Shown here: positions 17,367-25,663 of the stretch, piece by piece | How positions within the stretch are numbered: position 1 is the stretch's first letter | Layout of the letters: each line of letters starts with the position of its first letter | NCBI RefSeq assembly: GCF_001434575.1 | Contig: NZ_AZDA01000007.1 | Coordinates: 1 to 61,362 of the forward strand | DNA length: 61,362 nt | Direction: 5' to 3' | Source of the DNA: Loigolactobacillus bifermentans DSM 20003 | GTDB taxonomy: Bacteria; Bacillota; Bacilli; Lactobacillales; Lactobacillaceae | The notes under the pieces: generated by a model | What the model was told of the DNA's origin: nothing | The model's database searches: none | Seen by the model: the letters and a program-made list of their open reading frames with translations, nothing else | Translations under genes and position numbers: made by a program

Positions 17367-18113
17367 TTAAAGTTTAAACCCTTGTTGTTCAATTAAGCTT
17401 CTAAAATCAGCGCGGTTGGGGTTGTGTACGTCGGCTAAGCGGCTGACCATGTGGCTAAAGCGCTCTTGCCGCGGCTGACCTTTGCGGGTGTTGTAGTAAG
17501 CGTAAACGGTTTTGTCATAAGCCGCGATTTGTGCGTCATAGTCAGCCACGTGGTGATAGGTATCCGTCATCACATGAACGGCATGTGGCAAACGAGGCTT
17601 TTGTTCAGGTTTATCATTCGGCTCACCAAAGGCAACCCCAAATAATGGGAAGGTGTACTGTGGCAAATGAAGCAGTTTCACCATTGCGGGCACGTCATTT
17701 AAGATGGAGCTCATAATCAAGGTACCTAACCCTTCGCTTTCAGCAGCGGCTGCAAAATTTTGTGCCGCTAATGTGGCATCAAAAACGCCAGCTAGAAAAT
17801 GATCGAAGTCCGCTAAATGTTGGGAATCAGCGGCGTCTTTGGCAAAGGTAATGTTCCGATTTTGATCGGCAATAAAAATCACCAATTCACCGTGGTCGGC
17901 TACAAAATCATGGTTGCCAATTTTAGAGATGGCCGCCAGTTGGGCGGGATCTTTAATGCGTAACATCGAATAAGATTGCATAAATTGCGTATTCGCAGCC
18001 ATTTGGGCCACGTTTAAGAAACGGGTGACTTGTTCATCTGGAATCGGTTTGGTGGTGAATTGCCGAATCGTCCGATGGTTTAAAAGAATTGTTTCAACGT
18101 CATTTTGAGCCAT
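17367..18113 (-). CDS. NADPH-dependent nitroreductase/flavin reductase (NfsA-like)
   Basis: The 248-aa flavoprotein of the nitroreductase family starts with the HRTIRQFTTKPIP segment typical of NfsA/FRP enzymes, has a central AAAAESEGLGTLIMSS FMN-site motif, and a long C-terminal excursion. ATG 18113 with GGGAGG upstream is preferred over an in-frame TTG two codons earlier. Physiological substrate unknown. Confidence 0.85.
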   Translation of the reverse strand: MAQNDVETILLNHRTIRQFTTKPIPDEQVTRFLNVAQMAANTQFMQSYSMLRIKDPAQLAAISKIGNHDFVADHGELVIFIADQNRNITFAKDAADSQHLADFDHFLAGVFDATLAAQNFAAAAESEGLGTLIMSSILNDVPAMVKLLHLPQYTFPLFGVAFGEPNDKPEQKPRLPHAVHVMTDTYHHVADYDAQIAAYDKTVYAYYNTRKGQPRQERFSHMVSRLADVHNPNRADFRSLIEQQGFKL

Positions 18114-18200
18114 GTTCAAAAAACCTCCCTATGATCATGCGTTCAGTTCATAAAACACTTACTTTTTGAAACCGATTGAACACCTCTATCATAAGGCCTT

Positions 18201-18845
18201 TTACGGTGTTTGAACAGAGGTCAATTGTAAGAGCTGGTCTGTAAGGGCCGTGAGCTCATCACGGCGATGAGAGACTAAAATAACTTGTGTTTGGGGCTGT
18301 TCGGCCAGCACTTGTTTCGTTAAAGCAATGGTCTGATGGCGTAATGCATCGTCCAAGCCGGTAAACGGCTCATCGAGCAGCAATAATTGCGGTTGTTGGA
18401 CCAAGGCACGGCACAGCGCTACGCGCTGACGTTGGCCGCCAGAGAGTTGGTTAACGGGTTGCTGTAAATAAGGCGTTAGGCCTAATTGGGCCACTAAACG
18501 TTCCTGCAATGCGTCAGGATAAGGGGGTGGACAGGCCTTTAACTTCTGATAAAAAGTAATATTTTGCCAAGCTGTTAAATTTGGAAACAGCGCCAAACTT
18601 TGGAAGACAAAGCCCACTTGTCGTTGGCGTGCCGGTAGGTTGTATTGTTGCTGCTGTGAAAACCAAACTTGATCGTTAAAGGTAATTTCACCAGCATCTG
18701 GTGTCAATAGACCAGCAAGCATGCGCAAAACAGTGGTTTTACCAGTTCCGGATGACCCCATTAACCCATAGATCTGTTGGGTAAGGCGGGCTTTAAACTG
18801 AATATGGCAATGGGCCATTTGTTTTTCAACGTTGATGGTCAACAT
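18201..18845 (-). CDS. modC: molybdate-type ABC transporter ATPase
   Basis: The 214-aa ATPase has Walker A GSSGTGKTT, the signature LSGGQRQRVALCRAL and Walker B LLLLDEPF. It is short because the C-terminal Mop/TOBE domain found in many ModC proteins is absent. It follows modB by 4 nt, the last gene of modABC. Oxyanion specificity is inferred from the operon. Confidence 0.8.
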   Translation of the reverse strand: MLTINVEKQMAHCHIQFKARLTQQIYGLMGSSGTGKTTVLRMLAGLLTPDAGEITFNDQVWFSQQQQYNLPARQRQVGFVFQSLALFPNLTAWQNITFYQKLKACPPPYPDALQERLVAQLGLTPYLQQPVNQLSGGQRQRVALCRALVQQPQLLLLDEPFTGLDDALRHQTIALTKQVLAEQPQTQVILVSHRRDELTALTDQLLQLTSVQTP

Positions 18846-18849
18846 AACA

Positions 18850-19506
18850 TCACCTCGTTTGACGGGCGCTGAGAAAATGAATGATCAGTAAGGCAAAAAT
18901 ACCAATGGCAATATCGATAGTACTGAGATAAATTGCGGTGCGGGCGTCGCCGTTTTGAATGGCATAGTAAATCGAGGTGGCAATGGTGTCCGTTTTGCCT
19001 TCAATGTAACCGGCGACCATTAATGAAGCACCGAATTCACCTAACCCGCGACAAAAGGTGAGCAGCAGGCCAATGATCAGGCCTTGATAGGCATTGGGGA
19101 TGATCACATAGCGCATGATTTCCCAGTTAGAGGCCCCCATCACTGTTGCGGCTTCGATCAAGGTTTGGTCAACACTTAGCAGGGCCGCTTTGATGGCCTG
19201 ATAGATAATGGGAAGCACGACGATCAAAGTTGCCAGCGTAGCACCAGTTAAGGTGAAGATCACACTGTAGCCATGAAAAATCGCCAGTAATTGGCCGAGA
19301 ATGCCATATTGTCCAAAGGCCTGGAGCAAGAAAAGCCCAATCACCGTTGGCGGTAGCACCAAGGGCAACAGGAATAAACTTTCCAGGAGCCAACCCCAAC
19401 GTAGGCGGTATTGGAGCAGGTAATAGGCTAACGGTAATGCAATTAAAAAAGTAATCGCAGTAGCGACACTTGCGATTACTAATGAATGGAGCACAGGCAA
19501 GAACAT
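18850..19506 (-). CDS. modB: molybdate-type ABC transporter permease
   Basis: The 218-aa permease has about five to six helices and the inner-membrane EAA loop (EAATVMGASNWEIMRYVIIPNA), with LPLVLPPTVIG and RGLGEFGASLMVAG segments diagnostic of ModB/CysT-like permeases. Its start overlaps the modA stop (TAATG). Confidence 0.85.
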   Translation of the reverse strand: MFLPVLHSLVIASVATAITFLIALPLAYYLLQYRLRWGWLLESLFLLPLVLPPTVIGLFLLQAFGQYGILGQLLAIFHGYSVIFTLTGATLATLIVVLPIIYQAIKAALLSVDQTLIEAATVMGASNWEIMRYVIIPNAYQGLIIGLLLTFCRGLGEFGASLMVAGYIEGKTDTIATSIYYAIQNGDARTAIYLSTIDIAIGIFALLIIHFLSARQTR

Positions 19507-20285
19507 TACTTCACCGTGGCCATTTTAAAGTCGGCCGCCTTGAAAACCTTTTGTGCTGTTTTACCCTTTAAATAACGATTAAATTGTTGCACCGCTTTTT
19601 TCTCGGTCTTATCTGTAGTGGTAACGCCTACGTAGTAACGGATCGGGGCGTGGGTGCTGGCAGGCACTGTTTTCACAATGCGAACTTTTTTACTGATTTT
19701 AGCATCGGTGCGATAAACAAAGCCTAAATCAGCATTGCCAGCGGCAACATAAGCTAAGACCTGGCGAACATCGTTAGCATAAACAAATTTAGATTTTAAT
19801 GTTTGGTCTAATTTGAGCTTCTGCAAGCTTTCAGTGGCATAACGACCAGCAGGGACCAGTTTTGGTTGCCCAATGGCAATCTTTTTAGCCTGCTTTAAGT
19901 CGCTGGTTAAAGAGCCTTTTAAAGGATCCGCCTTTTTATTTTGGACGACAACCAGGTCATTTTTAAGTAACACAAAGCTGTTCGTGGCCTTGTTTTTATC
20001 GGTTAAGGCCGTCATATCTGCTTCACTGGCCGTTAAAACACCGTCGATTGGGGCACCTTCTAAAACTTTTTGCTTAATTTGACCAGAACCCGCAAAATCA
20101 AACTCTAACTTGATGTTACTGTGCTTTTTTTCGTACTTCTGGCCGATTTCGGTTAAGGTGTCTTTCAAACTGGCAGCGGCTGAATAGTGTAACGTTACCT
20201 TATCTGCCGCATACGTAGGTGTCCCGCCAGCGATACCAGCGCCTAATAAACCCAATAATAGTGCTGCAAATGCCCGTTTTTTCAT
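19506..20285 (-). CDS. modA: molybdate-type ABC transporter substrate-binding protein
   Basis: The 259-aa protein has a Sec signal peptide (basic MKKR, hydrophobic core, cleavage near TYA-AD) and then the ModA signature SAAASLKDTL, whose serines contact the oxyanion. DFAGSGQIKQKVLEGAPIDGVLTASE is also typical. No lipobox cysteine is present, unusual for a Gram-positive binding protein. ATG 20285 with AAGGAG upstream is the clear start. Confidence 0.85.
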   Translation of the reverse strand: MKKRAFAALLLGLLGAGIAGGTPTYAADKVTLHYSAAASLKDTLTEIGQKYEKKHSNIKLEFDFAGSGQIKQKVLEGAPIDGVLTASEADMTALTDKNKATNSFVLLKNDLVVVQNKKADPLKGSLTSDLKQAKKIAIGQPKLVPAGRYATESLQKLKLDQTLKSKFVYANDVRQVLAYVAAGNADLGFVYRTDAKISKKVRIVKTVPASTHAPIRYYVGVTTTDKTEKKAVQQFNRYLKGKTAQKVFKAADFKMATVK

Positions 20286-20353
20286 GATCAAACTCCTTCC
20301 AAAGGTGACTGAAAGCACAGTCCCTTTGATGTGTAATTGGTTGCTGTAGCATG

Positions 20354-20383
20354 AGTATACTAGTAATGAGAAAACGGTTTCAA
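20354..20383 (-). promoter_or_regulatory. modABC promoter
   Basis: On the minus strand TTGAAA (20383-20378), 18-bp spacer, TATACT (20359-20354). The remaining intergenic region up to about 20560 is AT-rich with no other feature I can support. Confidence 0.6.
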
Positions 20384-20562
20384 CAATTATTTTTTGAGCT
20401 GCCGGACATTGTCATAAAATAGGAATATAAATACAATTAAAAGCATTTTTATAGTGTAATTTGCTTAAAACAAACAAAATTTTATGATAAAGTGAGCTTA
20501 ATTTTTTTGTGGCAAGCTGAATGATTAACAGGATTTTGCTTGATTTAGGTCAATTTAGAATC

Positions 20563-20590
20563 AAAACGCACTGCCATTTCAGGCAGTGCG
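20563..20590 (-). terminator. terminator of TetR gene
   Basis: CGCACTGCC/GGCAGTGCG arms followed by a T-run on the minus strand. Confidence 0.75.
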
Positions 20591-20601
20591 TCCAGTCAGC
20601 T

Positions 20602-21255
20602 TTAAGGTTCAGGGGTGGCCGCTAAAGCCTGGGTCAAGAAAGCAATAATGCCACTGATTTCCTTTTCGGCAGATAATAATGCGGTGACGTCTGGGTCAAA
20701 GAGATTATTTTCAGTGAAATATGTGGTTACCGCTGTGAAAATAATCAACAATAATTCTGTGTCGGCATCGGTGCTGATCAAGTGGGCCTGGCGTAAGCGT
20801 TGGAAATGATCAGGATCGGCTGCCAATAAGAGTTGTGCAAAATAAGCGATTTGCTCGGATTGGATCGCCGTTGTTTGGTTCATTAAAGTCGTTAAGAGTT
20901 GCATTTGTTGTGGCTGGCCGTGCATGAGACGCAAAAAGGCAGGCACAATTTGTTCAAGGCTCGCCATCAGTGATGTGGCCGGTGTCAGTGGTTTTAAATA
21001 CTGCGGCAGGGTATTTTTGAGAAATGGTTTTAAAATGGCGGCAGCGACCATCAATTTTGACGGAAAACGTTTATGCAATTGCCGCTCTGGTATTTTTAAA
21101 TTTTTAGCAAGTTCATGAAATGTGGTGTCTTGGTAGCCGAAGGTACTAAAAACAGCTAAGCAGGCCCGTAAGCGCAATTGTGGCTCAGGCTGCTGCAGTT
21201 GTGCTGGGTCAGCGATCTTTGCGTACGCCAACGCCAAGGTTGATTCAGTTGGCAT
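20602..21255 (-). CDS. TetR-family regulator
   Basis: The 217-aa protein has an N-terminal HTH (about residues 30-75, FGYQDTTFHELAKNLKIPERQLHKRFPSK) and a helical C-terminal domain. Divergent from the acyltransferase gene at 21437. GGGGGG upstream of ATG 21255 is the ribosome binding site. Target unknown. Confidence 0.75.
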   Translation of the reverse strand: MPTESTLALAYAKIADPAQLQQPEPQLRLRACLAVFSTFGYQDTTFHELAKNLKIPERQLHKRFPSKLMVAAAILKPFLKNTLPQYLKPLTPATSLMASLEQIVPAFLRLMHGQPQQMQLLTTLMNQTTAIQSEQIAYFAQLLLAADPDHFQRLRQAHLISTDADTELLLIIFTAVTTYFTENNLFDPDVTALLSAEKEISGIIAFLTQALAATPEP

Positions 21256-21436
21256 GATGATCCCCCCTTGTCTTACTTTCCATTTTAGCCATTCTCACTT
21301 GGTTTGTGAACCAAAATGAGGGATGTATATTTTTTGAGTTTGAGCCATTAAATCAGTACGATAAAGTTAAAGCGAGTCAGGTTAGCTTATTTTTGTTGTG
21401 ACAGTTTGATCCTGAGAGGAAGCAGGTGCATCTGAT

Positions 21437-22090
21437 ATGACGATTTTACTCTCTATTTTGAGGAGTATTTATTGGAACTTTAGGATTTTTCCGTTTGCGG
21501 TGGCCCGGCATTTACCGTTGCTGATCCACTATCGTTACCGGGTAAAGGTCGCGCGCGGAAGTATTCAAATTACCAATCCACAGTTGAAATTTGCAATGTT
21601 AAAAATTGGTTTGTTTGGCGCTGAAGAAATTCCCATTCAAGGAATTGGGAGTTTGATCATTAAAAATGGCGGTGAGCTGGTGGTCACCGGGCCAATGTTC
21701 ATTGGTGCAGGCAGTAGTGTAATCATCGACCACGGGCACTTAACCATTGGGGCCTCTTTTTGGATGAACCGCAATGGTCTGCTGTCGATTTCTCATGCGT
21801 CACGGATCGGTGCAGAGAATATTTTTGGGTGGCAGGTGGCGTTGATCGATGGGAATGGCCATCACATTCAATATCGCGATCAACAATTCCCGAAAAAAGG
21901 CATCCAGCTAGGGCAGCATAACTGGTTAGCGGCGCAAGTCAGTGTCTTATCTGGGGCGGAGTTAGGGGATCATAATGTGGTAAGTTACGGGTCACTGGTC
22001 ACCAGCAAACCGTACGTGCATCGTTCGCACCAATTATATGGCGGGGTACCGGCACATCCGATTCGCACGATCGTAACCTGGCACGACTAA
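21437..22090 (+). CDS. left-handed beta-helix (hexapeptide) acyltransferase
   Basis: The 217-aa protein has a hydrophobic N-terminus and repeated [LIV]-G-x(4) turns from about residue 60 to 200 (IGAGSSVIID, LTIGASFWMN, ASRIGAENIF, GAELGDHNVV), typical of the LbH/NeuD/WbbJ-like acetyltransferases. The HHIQYRDQ segment and the YGGVPAHPIR end match acetyltransferases acting on surface sugars. Acceptor unknown. Confidence 0.8.
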   Translation: MTILLSILRSIYWNFRIFPFAVARHLPLLIHYRYRVKVARGSIQITNPQLKFAMLKIGLFGAEEIPIQGIGSLIIKNGGELVVTGPMFIGAGSSVIIDHGHLTIGASFWMNRNGLLSISHASRIGAENIFGWQVALIDGNGHHIQYRDQQFPKKGIQLGQHNWLAAQVSVLSGAELGDHNVVSYGSLVTSKPYVHRSHQLYGGVPAHPIRTIVTWHD

Positions 22091-22117
22091 AAAAAACGCC
22101 TAAAATGGCGTTTTTTT
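22090..22117. terminator. bidirectional terminator
   Basis: AAAAAACGCC / GGCGTTTTTTT stem between convergent genes. Confidence 0.8.
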
Positions 22118-22126
22118 AGTGGCTGC

Positions 22127-22906
22127 TTATTCAATCGTATCAAAGAAGCTTAATAGCTTGTCCTTGGTTAGTTCTGCTTTGGCTTGACCGCGAACGTCAA
22201 ATTTGACCTTACCTTGATCCAATACGATCAGGCGGTTACCATATTTCAAGGCGTCATCTAAATGATGGGTGATCATGAGACAGGTTAATTGTTGTTCCGT
22301 TACGTGCAGGTTGGTTTGATGCATCAGTTCTTCACTGGTTTTGGGATCCAACGCCGCTGTGTGCTCGTCTAGTAACAGTAAATCAGGGCGTTGTTCCGTG
22401 GCCATTAAGAAGCTCAGCGCTTGGCGCTGGCCACCTGACAGGTTTTCAGTAGCGGTGTTCAAGCGTTCGGACAGCCCGTTGTTCATGGTCGCCGTCAGTT
22501 CTTTGAAATGCGCCAAATTTGATTTTAGGTGGCGCAAGCGTAACGTGCGTCGTTGCCCACGTTGGCTGGCCAGTAATAAGTTTTCGGCAACGGTCATGCG
22601 CGGGGCGGTGCCCATTTTAGGATCCTGGAACACCCGGGCTAAAAAGGCGGTGCGCTTTTCAACCGAAGCATGGGTAATGTCGTGCTCCTTTAAGGTGATC
22701 GTGCCGCTGGTAACTGGTAAATCGCCACTAATGGTATTAAAGAGGGTTGATTTACCCGCCCCATTAGAGCCTAAGACGGTGACAAAGTCGCCTTCGTAAA
22801 CATCTAAGTTCAATTGATTTAAAATCGTCACTTCATTGGGGGTGCCTGCATTAAAGGTGGTCACAATGTTGTGAAGCGCGAGTAACGGTGTTTTAGTCTG
22901 CGTCAT
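22127..22906 (-). CDS. trpZ: TrpXYZ-type ABC transporter ATPase
   Basis: The 259-aa ATPase has Walker A GSNGAGKST, the signature LSGGQRQALSFLMAT and Walker B LLLLDEHTAALDP. The 'DEHTAALDP' form is typical of ATPases paired with ABC_sub_bind proteins. The start is set at ATG 22906 behind AAAGGAG, overlapping the end of the permease gene by 14 nt. Third gene of an operon predicted to import Trp/Tyr. Confidence 0.82.
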   Translation of the reverse strand: MTQTKTPLLALHNIVTTFNAGTPNEVTILNQLNLDVYEGDFVTVLGSNGAGKSTLFNTISGDLPVTSGTITLKEHDITHASVEKRTAFLARVFQDPKMGTAPRMTVAENLLLASQRGQRRTLRLRHLKSNLAHFKELTATMNNGLSERLNTATENLSGGQRQALSFLMATEQRPDLLLLDEHTAALDPKTSEELMHQTNLHVTEQQLTCLMITHHLDDALKYGNRLIVLDQGKVKFDVRGQAKAELTKDKLLSFFDTIE

Positions 22907-23801
22907 ATTTGGCGACTCCTTTCTGCAAGACATGGTTCAAGTGTAAGGCTTTACTAAACTGCGGTAACATGAGGCAAATGGCCAGGATAATGGCGGATAA
23001 CAAGTTCATATCGTTGGTGTTGAAGCCTAATTGTAAGACTAATAAGCGCACAAATTGATACAAAATACTGCCTAAGGTTACGGCGACTAAACGTTGGTTC
23101 AGGGTTAATTCACCGAACACAACTTCCCCAATAATAATTGAGGCTAAGGCAATGACGATGATCCCGATCCCCATACTGACATCGGCGTAACCGTTGTTTT
23201 GGGCGATTAAGGCGCCACCTAAACCAATGATACCGTTGGAGACCATTAAGCCCATAATGGTCATGTTATCGGTGTTGATTCCAATGGAACGGGCCATGAC
23301 GCGGTTATCACCGGTGACGATAAAGGCTTGGCCTAAGTTGGTTTGCAAGAAAAGCACTAACAAAACGGTGATCACGGCAATCACGATAAAGCCGACGTAG
23401 ACGCTGTCGAAATATTTTGGTAATGATTCTAAAAAGTGATTGGAGAAAATCGTTGTTTTACCCAATAACGAAACGTTGGAGCTGCCACCCATGATCCGCA
23501 AGTTAATGGATAAGCAGGCGGTCATGACTAAGATCCCGGCTAACAAAATTGGCACTTTGCCTTTGGTGTACAGCAGGCCTGTGACTAAACCAGTCACAGC
23601 GCCGGCAACAAAGGCTAACGCCGATGCCAAAATGGGGTTCATGCCGTGGGCGATCAAGGTGACGGCCACAGCAGCGCCTAATGGAAACGTGCCTTCAACG
23701 GTCATATCAGGGAAATCTAAAATGCGGAAGGTTAAGAACAAGGCGACCCCTAATGTGGCCCATAAGAGCCCTTGCCCGATACTAGAAACGATCATACTCA
23801 T
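22893..23801 (-). CDS. trpY: TrpXYZ-type ABC transporter permease
   Basis: The 302-aa permease of the BPD_transp_2 (PF02653) family has about eight to nine helices and an internal GLMVSNGIIGLGGALIAQNNGYADVSMG-like loop characteristic of this subgroup. Its ATG overlaps the stop of the binding-protein gene by 4 nt. Confidence 0.82.
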   Translation of the reverse strand: MSMIVSSIGQGLLWATLGVALFLTFRILDFPDMTVEGTFPLGAAVAVTLIAHGMNPILASALAFVAGAVTGLVTGLLYTKGKVPILLAGILVMTACLSINLRIMGGSSNVSLLGKTTIFSNHFLESLPKYFDSVYVGFIVIAVITVLLVLFLQTNLGQAFIVTGDNRVMARSIGINTDNMTIMGLMVSNGIIGLGGALIAQNNGYADVSMGIGIIVIALASIIIGEVVFGELTLNQRLVAVTLGSILYQFVRLLVLQLGFNTNDMNLLSAIILAICLMLPQFSKALHLNHVLQKGVAKYDAD

Positions 23802-24796
23802 TTGAAAACTTCCCCCTTTGTTTGTGCTTCTTTTAAGACGCTGTCTGGGAAGGTATAGCCTAATTTTTTGGCTTCACTTAAGTTCACGGTCATCTTCCCT
23901 TTGGTAATTAATTTGATGGCATAATTGCTAGTTGCTTTGCCTTTTAAGACCTTGGCTGCCATTTCACCAGATAACTTGCCTAATTCGTATTGGTCAACGG
24001 ATAAGGTGGCTAAGCCGCCATCTTTTACCATGGTATCAACGGCTGGGATCACTGGGATCTTGGCTTTGTTGGTGACGTTGATCAAGGTCTTCATGGCACT
24101 GGCAACGCCGTTATCCTGTGGTGCGTAAACGGCATCCACTTGTGAGGCCATAGTTTCAGAAACTTGTTGCATATCATTGGTGTTGGCTAAGGTATACATC
24201 TTGTAAGCCACGCCTTCTTGTTTACAGATCCGAGCGAATTTCTTGGCGTTGTACTCACCACCGTGATCAGAAGTGGTATAAATGATCCCGATGGTTTTGG
24301 CCTTGGGGAATAATTGCCGTAACAGGTCTAAATGTGATTTAAGCGGGGATTCACCAGAAGTCCCGGTAACATTGTTGCCTGGTTTTTCATTGCTTTTGAT
24401 CAAACCACTGCCAGCTGGATCCGTGATTCCGGCTAAGATCACCGGTGTTTTGCCTTTGGCAGCTGTTGACAAGGCCTGCGCGGCTGGGGTGGCAATGGCC
24501 ACTGTTTCAGCTGCATTTTCATTCATGAATTTTTGACTCATGGTTTTCAAATTACTTTGATCCCCTTGGGCGTTTTGATAATCGATTTTAACGGTTTTGC
24601 CGGGGACATAACCGTTTTCCTTTAAACCAGCGACCACGCCGCGATGAATGGCGTCTAAGGCAGGATGGGTTTGTAATTGGAGAATCCCAACGGTTGGGAT
24701 CTTGTTGGTTTTTGTGGTTTGTGTACCGCCTGTTTTGAAAAATGCAACCCCCAAGAAAACCACTAATGCGGTAATAAATGCAATCATGCGTTTCAC
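23798..24796 (-). CDS. trpX: TrpXYZ-type ABC transporter substrate-binding protein
   Basis: The 332-aa protein of the ABC_sub_bind family (PF04392) has VGILQLQTHPALDAIHRGVVAGLKE near the N-terminus and the periplasmic-binding fold after a single N-terminal hydrophobic helix. There is no lipobox cysteine, so the helix may serve as an anchor. GTG 24796, seven nt after GAGGTG, is preferred to GTG 24805, which overlaps that site. The leader peptide upstream has a Trp codon, consistent with tryptophan or another aromatic amino acid as ligand. Confidence 0.8.
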   Translation of the reverse strand: MKRMIAFITALVVFLGVAFFKTGGTQTTKTNKIPTVGILQLQTHPALDAIHRGVVAGLKENGYVPGKTVKIDYQNAQGDQSNLKTMSQKFMNENAAETVAIATPAAQALSTAAKGKTPVILAGITDPAGSGLIKSNEKPGNNVTGTSGESPLKSHLDLLRQLFPKAKTIGIIYTTSDHGGEYNAKKFARICKQEGVAYKMYTLANTNDMQQVSETMASQVDAVYAPQDNGVASAMKTLINVTNKAKIPVIPAVDTMVKDGGLATLSVDQYELGKLSGEMAAKVLKGKATSNYAIKLITKGKMTVNLSEAKKLGYTFPDSVLKEAQTKGEVFK

Positions 24797-24851
24797 TTTG
24801 TTCACCTCAACTCAAAATTTTTGAACCTTTTTTGTGGGCAGAATTTGGAAA

Positions 24852-24887
24852 TAAAAAAAGGGCAAACCAGAAAGCTCTGGTTTGCCC
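24852..24887 (-). terminator. attenuator terminator of trpXYZ
   Basis: GGGCAAACCAG/CTGGTTTGCCC perfect arms followed by a T7 run on the minus strand, about 55 nt before trpX. It must be bypassed for trpXYZ expression. Confidence 0.85.
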
Positions 24888-24948
24888 TTTACGGAACCGA
24901 AGCCTGCTGTGTTAAAACCCATGCAGACTTCTTTGGATGTCAAAGTTA

Positions 24949-25018
24949 AGCCGGCACAGATACAAACTGTTTGCCAGATTGTATCCGTGTGGCGGAATTA
25001 CAATCTGATTAGCCGGCT
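24949..25018 (-). promoter_or_regulatory. competing hairpins of trpXYZ leader
   Basis: On the minus-strand RNA, AGATTGTA (25006-24999) pairs with TACAATCT (24983-24976), inside an outer AGCCGGC (25018-25012)/GCCGGCT (24955-24949) helix. Alternatively GATACAATCTG pairs with CAGTTTGTATC (24969-24959). The alternatives share the TACAATCT strand, so only one can form. A ribosome at the leader's Trp codon would mask AGCCGGC, and one at the stop would mask AGATTGTA. Confidence 0.65.
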
Positions 25019-25060
25019 TTGCCATGAACTGTTCAAATTGAATTGCGAAAACTTTGTCAT
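24998..25060 (-). CDS. 20-aa leader peptide with Trp codon
   Basis: A short frame preceded by AGAGAGGAAC encodes MTKFSQFNLNSSWQSRLIRL. The single Trp codon (residue 13) lies four nt before the first hairpin arm and the stop codon lies inside the second arm. It starts about 30 nt after the predicted transcription start. The arrangement fits ribosome-mediated attenuation or TnaC-like stalling. No T-box motif is present here. Confidence 0.65.
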   Translation of the reverse strand: MTKFSQFNLNSSWQSRLIRL

Positions 25061-25094
25061 CGTTGGTTCCTCTCTTCCGTAAGTTGTTGCACTA

Positions 25095-25124
25095 AGTATA
25101 GGCCTAATGTGAAAATCGTGTCAA
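25095..25124 (-). promoter_or_regulatory. trpXYZ promoter
   Basis: Minus strand TTGACA (25124-25119), 18-bp spacer, TATACT (25100-25095). From here to the next promoter at 25297 I see no gene. Confidence 0.7.
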
Positions 25125-25296
25125 GCAGAATTTTTAAAAATTTGATGAGAGGCACGATCTGGCCGACTAGGTTCAGGATGCTGTTACAAGCCCCTTGGAT
25201 AGAAGTAATCGGAATTAAGAACAGGGGCCAACATGACCATGAGGTGGCGTGATTGATGAATTGGTCGGTGTCTTTTTAAAAAATCTTGGCTAGCAG

Positions 25297-25325
25297 TTGA
25301 CAACTGAAAAGAACCGTGATAGATT
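25297..25325 (+). promoter_or_regulatory. promoter of Ile T-box
   Basis: TTGACA (25297-25302), 17-bp spacer, TAGATT (25320-25325). Confidence 0.7.
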
Positions 25326-25369
25326 AATAGGCAATTAGTAACCGATTAAAAATAAATTACAAAACACTT

Positions 25370-25627
25370 TGAAAAAGAAAAAGTATTTCTCATTCAATTG
25401 TCAGCGAGCTTCGTCAGGTGAAAGGAAGCCAATTGAATCTGAAAGAAGATCATCTTTGAGTGCCGGGATGAACCAAGTAATTTCCGGTGGGTGCGCCCAT
25501 TATTGCGTCATTGTATCGCTATTTCGGTAGCCGTACAGGGAGAGGCATGTTGCGCGAGCAAGATGCAAACAAAAGGTGGTAACACGAATTTTCGTCCTTT
25601 AACTGTCAGAGACAGTTAGGGGACTTT
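25370..25627 (+). promoter_or_regulatory. T-box leader, predicted isoleucine specifier
   Basis: T-box AAGGTGGTAACACG at 25573-25586, and terminator GTCC..TAACTGTC/GACAGTTA..GGAC plus T6 (25594-25630). In stem I an AGTA motif (25382-25385) precedes the upper helix ATTCAATTG/CAATTGAAT. Opposite it the loop ends in GAAG-ATC-A before the base helix TCTTT, placing ATC (Ile) at 25449-25451. The distal part of stem I is short. Confidence 0.85.
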
Positions 25628-25663
25628 TTTAATCGGTTAAATTTGAGGAAGGAAGTTGAGATT

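Noticed and set aside
24840-25080. T-box upstream of trpXYZ
   Set aside because: No GGTGGNACCGCG-type sequence on the minus strand; the region is better explained by a leader peptide and alternative hairpins.
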